64,000 nt of DNA from Thalassospiraceae bacterium LMO-JJ14 (GTDB lineage: Bacteria > Pseudomonadota > Alphaproteobacteria > Rhodospirillales > Casp-alpha2): positions 2,542,001-2,606,000 of the forward strand of contig CP134604.1 in assembly GCA_021555105.2 (NCBI GenBank), written 5' to 3'. Shown in pieces: positions 61,875 to 64,000 of the stretch; the stretch's first letter is position 1, and the number at the start of each line of letters is the position of its first letter. Below the pieces are notes generated by a model that did not search any database, was not told the origin of the DNA, and worked only from the letters and a program-made list of their open reading frames with translations. The position numbers and the translations under genes were made by a program.

Positions 61875-62816
61875 ATGCCCGGTGCTTTCGCTCACTTGAC
61901 GCTCGTCGACCAAATCACTTCGGGCGAATATCTGAATACCGCTGATATGCCGAGCGAAGCCAAGATTGCAGCGGCTGACTTTGCTGGCTTCGTCGATCTT
62001 GGTGCCGTAAGCCCAGACTATCCCTATTTGGCGCTACTGGATGGTGATCAAAAATATTGGGCTGACAATATGCACTACAACCGTACCGGAGAGATGATAC
62101 ACACGCTTATGAATAGCGTGGGTGCGCTTGATGGCGCTGCGCGCACCACAGCTCTTGCGTGGTGTATGGGGTTTGTTGCTCATGTGGTCACCGACATGAC
62201 GATCCACCCTGTTGTTGAACTAAAGGTCGGGCCGTACGAAGGAAATGAAAGCGCACACCGCATCTGCGAAATGCACCAGGACGTTTTTATTTTCCAACGT
62301 ATGAACATCGGAAGCCTAGGGCTTGCCGAGCACCTTGATAACGGTATTAAAAGATGCTCGTCGCCGGAAAACGACAACCTTTTGAATCCGATTATTCGCA
62401 ACGTATGGTCGTCCGCTTTAACGGATATTTACCCGCAGACCGCGGACGAATTCGGCGCGCCACGAATTGATCTTTGGCACGAATGGTTTGTTCGGGCTGT
62501 CGATAAAGTTGCGACCGAAGGCGGTGTCCTCGGACTAATTCCTCTTGCTCGCCACGTTGCGCAGGATGCTGGTATTGTCTACCCGCCCGCCGATGAAATC
62601 GATACCGATGAATACATTGCGGCTCTCGCCACTCCTGAAGGCCCGATGGACTATTCGGATATTTTTGATAAGGCCATACACAATGTGCTGGAGGCATGGC
62701 GCATTGTCGGCAATCACGTCATTCACGGCGATGTAGCCGGCAGCGAAATCTTTACTGAATGGAATCTCGACACCGGACGCGATGGTAATGGCGAGCTTGT
62801 CTATTGGCAGGCATAG
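61875..62816 (+). CDS. Zinc-dependent phospholipase C-like protein
   Basis: A 313-residue protein with the zinc-dependent phospholipase C (PF00882-type) helical layout: the N-terminal PGAFAHLTL, then LGAVSPDYPYLA, NMHYNRTGEMIH and AHVVTDMTIHPVV supply His/Asp metal ligands. No signal peptide is visible, so it may be cytoplasmic or exported by another route. Composition is AT-richer than neighbours, suggesting transfer. A lipoprotein gene follows 19 bases later and probably belongs to the same unit. Substrate unknown. Confidence 0.78.
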   Translation: MPGAFAHLTLVDQITSGEYLNTADMPSEAKIAAADFAGFVDLGAVSPDYPYLALLDGDQKYWADNMHYNRTGEMIHTLMNSVGALDGAARTTALAWCMGFVAHVVTDMTIHPVVELKVGPYEGNESAHRICEMHQDVFIFQRMNIGSLGLAEHLDNGIKRCSSPENDNLLNPIIRNVWSSALTDIYPQTADEFGAPRIDLWHEWFVRAVDKVATEGGVLGLIPLARHVAQDAGIVYPPADEIDTDEYIAALATPEGPMDYSDIFDKAIHNVLEAWRIVGNHVIHGDVAGSEIFTEWNLDTGRDGNGELVYWQA

Positions 62817-62835
62817 AAAACTTGGAAATGGGCAA

Positions 62836-63255
62836 ATGAAACTGAAACAAAAAGTCTTGTTTTTAGCGCTATTGTTGCTGATTCCGCTGTCAGCCTGTGC
62901 CGGGAATGTCGATGAAGAAACGATGTATACCTTATCCGGGCATCTGAAAAAGGTTTCGAAGGCACTCAATTCAGCCGTCGTATTTAAAAATGCACCAGAA
63001 GCTCTTAGCGGTCCGGAACTGTTAGATTTTGCGACCCGCCACGATCCCGCACTGCTGACCCCGTTCAATGACTTCACAATCCGTGTCAATCGCACAGGAA
63101 AAGCTTCAGGCTTGCTCGTTTGCGATGCCAAGGGGGAGCAGGCTTATCTGGAGGACACCTCCTGTACTTCGGCCTTTGATTCTCACCTTTGGCGCGATAC
63201 TCCCAATGCCGCTTGCGAATTCCACCTTGATATTGTTGCTCTCTGCGGTAACTAG
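62836..63255 (+). CDS. Putative lipoprotein linked to the phospholipase-like gene
   Basis: A 139-residue exported lipoprotein: a short hydrophobic signal ends in the lipobox LSAC (Cys21). The mature part has Cys residues (LLVCDAKGEQ, DTSCTSAF, NAACEF, VALCGN) that could form two disulfides. No known family. ATG 62836 gives the signal peptide at the N-terminus. It follows the phospholipase-like gene by 19 bases and shares its AT-richer composition. Confidence 0.72.
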   Translation: MKLKQKVLFLALLLLIPLSACAGNVDEETMYTLSGHLKKVSKALNSAVVFKNAPEALSGPELLDFATRHDPALLTPFNDFTIRVNRTGKASGLLVCDAKGEQAYLEDTSCTSAFDSHLWRDTPNAACEFHLDIVALCGN

Positions 63256-63262
63256 CTGCGCT

Positions 63263-63688
63263 TTAATCCAGCGGCGGCACCTCGCGCTTGCCGCCGTCGG
63301 CATCGATGGCGACGAAGGTAAACGTCCCTTCCGTCACCTTGATGCGGTTTTCCGGTTTGCGGCCGCGCAGCACCCAGGCCGAAACCAGCACCGAAATCGA
63401 GGTCCGGCCGGTTCTGACGACCTCGGTGTAGCAGCACACCACATCGCCGACGAAAATCGGCCGGTGGAAGGTAAAGCCGTCGACGGCAACCGTTGCAACC
63501 CGGCCGTCGGCCCGGTTCCAGGCGGTAATGCCGCCGGCGATATCCATCTGCGCCATCACCCAGCCGCCGAAGATGTCGCCGGACGGGTTGGTATCGGCGG
63601 GCATCGCCAGGGTTCGGAGCGCGAGTTCGCCGCGCGGCTCTTCCTTGCTCGTTTCAGACGCCTTCTTCCGGGCTTTTTCTTCGCTCAT
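63263..63688 (-). CDS. Acyl-CoA thioesterase (YciA/hotdog type)
   Basis: A 141-residue hotdog-fold thioesterase that hydrolyses acyl-CoA. Key segments are LAMPADTNPSGDIFGGWVMA (with the catalytic Asn/Asp region), VAVDGFTFHRPIFVGDVVCC and KVTEGTFTFVAIDADG. The ATG at 63688 is used; a GTG 30 bases upstream is possible. It is convergent with the lipoprotein gene. Confidence 0.9.
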   Translation of the reverse strand: MSEEKARKKASETSKEEPRGELALRTLAMPADTNPSGDIFGGWVMAQMDIAGGITAWNRADGRVATVAVDGFTFHRPIFVGDVVCCYTEVVRTGRTSISVLVSAWVLRGRKPENRIKVTEGTFTFVAIDADGGKREVPPLD

Positions 63689-63871
63689 ATGCTGGTTTTC
63701 CTTGATCCGGGCGTACACGAATGGTTAACAAAATATATACAAGATATGGGTGTCGATAAAGCCAAGATATACCTTATCATCCTTGAAGCGGCCTTTGTTG
63801 GCGCGTAAGGTGAGCGCAGACCGGCGCTTTTGGCAGCGCTCAGGATTTGTCATTGCGGGCGGAGACTTGAG

Positions 63872-64000
63872 ATGGAACGTAGTGGTGATATGGGCGACCT
63901 TTTCGGTGGCGAAAGCACGGCACCGGACACTGCGGAAGGCGCCAGGTCCCCTGACAAGTCCCCTGCGAAGACCGCCAACAAGGCTGAGAAGGCCATGAGC
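63872..64000 (+). CDS. N-terminal fragment of an unidentified protein (cut by window end)
   Basis: The first 43 residues of a gene that runs past the window edge. The start MERSGDMGDLFGGES is followed by a hydrophilic Pro/Ala/Lys linker (SPDKSPAKTANKAEKAMS). Some alphaproteobacterial DNA topoisomerase IV ParE proteins begin with a similar DLF-type motif and linker, but the conserved GyrB/ParE core lies outside the window, so this is only a hint. Confidence 0.4.
   Translation, partial: MERSGDMGDLFGGESTAPDTAEGARSPDKSPAKTANKAEKAMS

Noticed and set aside
63719-63871. A possible tRNA or small gene between the thioesterase gene and the last partial gene.
   Set aside because: No cloverleaf pairing is visible; a 20-residue frame (MGVDKAKIYLIILEAAFVGA) lacks a ribosome site.

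Overview
The window comes from a GC-rich alphaproteobacterium, most likely a Rhodospirillales-type lineage. This is inferred from conserved gene blocks: dusB-ntrB-ntrC-ntrY-ntrX-trkA-HAD-hfq-hflX at the left, rlpA-dacD/C-tmk-holB-metG-tatD-MBL in the middle, and glnB-glnA at the right. No contig-level taxonomic marker such as rRNA is present.

Layout. 1-10980: tRNA dihydrouridylation, nitrogen signalling (two sensor/regulator pairs), potassium uptake control, Hfq and HflX. 11052-12196: a small ribbon-helix-helix-like gene behind a perfect 16-bp palindrome, then an inositol monophosphatase-family enzyme. 12193-24476: a glycan locus, mostly on the minus strand. It holds a GT2 glycosyltransferase, a GHMP kinase and nucleotidyltransferase of the HddA/HddC type, a B12-type radical SAM enzyme, an extended SDR epimerase, a DegT-fold enzyme with the active-site Lys replaced by His (ColD-type 3-dehydratase), a ThDP-dependent enzyme, a multi-TM GT-C-like protein and two methyltransferases. 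24585-33578: small-molecule metabolism, including a Tat-exported multicopper oxidase and a three-gene acyl-CoA operon (CoA-transferase, CitE-like lyase, 4-hydroxybutyryl-CoA-dehydratase-like protein that lacks two Fe-S ligands). 33629-35577: a complete IS1595-family element with an 8-bp target duplication and a trypsin-like protease as cargo. 35607-46418: MazG and the replication/cell-wall housekeeping block. 46660-52650: MlaA, tRNA-Ser(UGA), a TylF-like methyltransferase, an HIBADH/SDR pair, a SPASM-like radical SAM protein and a lysine-rich secreted protein. 52729-57595: PrpD-family protein, an arsR-arsC-aquaporin operon, a degenerate S41-like protein and a CbiX-type chelatase. 57686-60448: two tiny coupled genes, then glnB-glnA behind a sigma-54 promoter. 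60525-64000: small membrane and secreted proteins, a zinc-dependent phospholipase C-like protein with a lipoprotein partner, a YciA-type thioesterase and the start of a truncated gene.

Connections. NtrBC (left end) is the expected activator of the sigma-54 promoter of glnBA (right end). The most promising material for new biology is the branched/deoxy-sugar locus, the Fe-S-less AbfD-like operon, the protease-carrying IS, and a set of TCTA-N4-TAGA palindromes found in four intergenic regions. Dispersed palindromic repeats (CGTCATCCCGG, CCCTCTCCC and CTCATCCTGAGG types) fill many gaps between genes. Apart from the glnB upstream region (58045-58546), no gene-free stretch exceeds about 300 bases.
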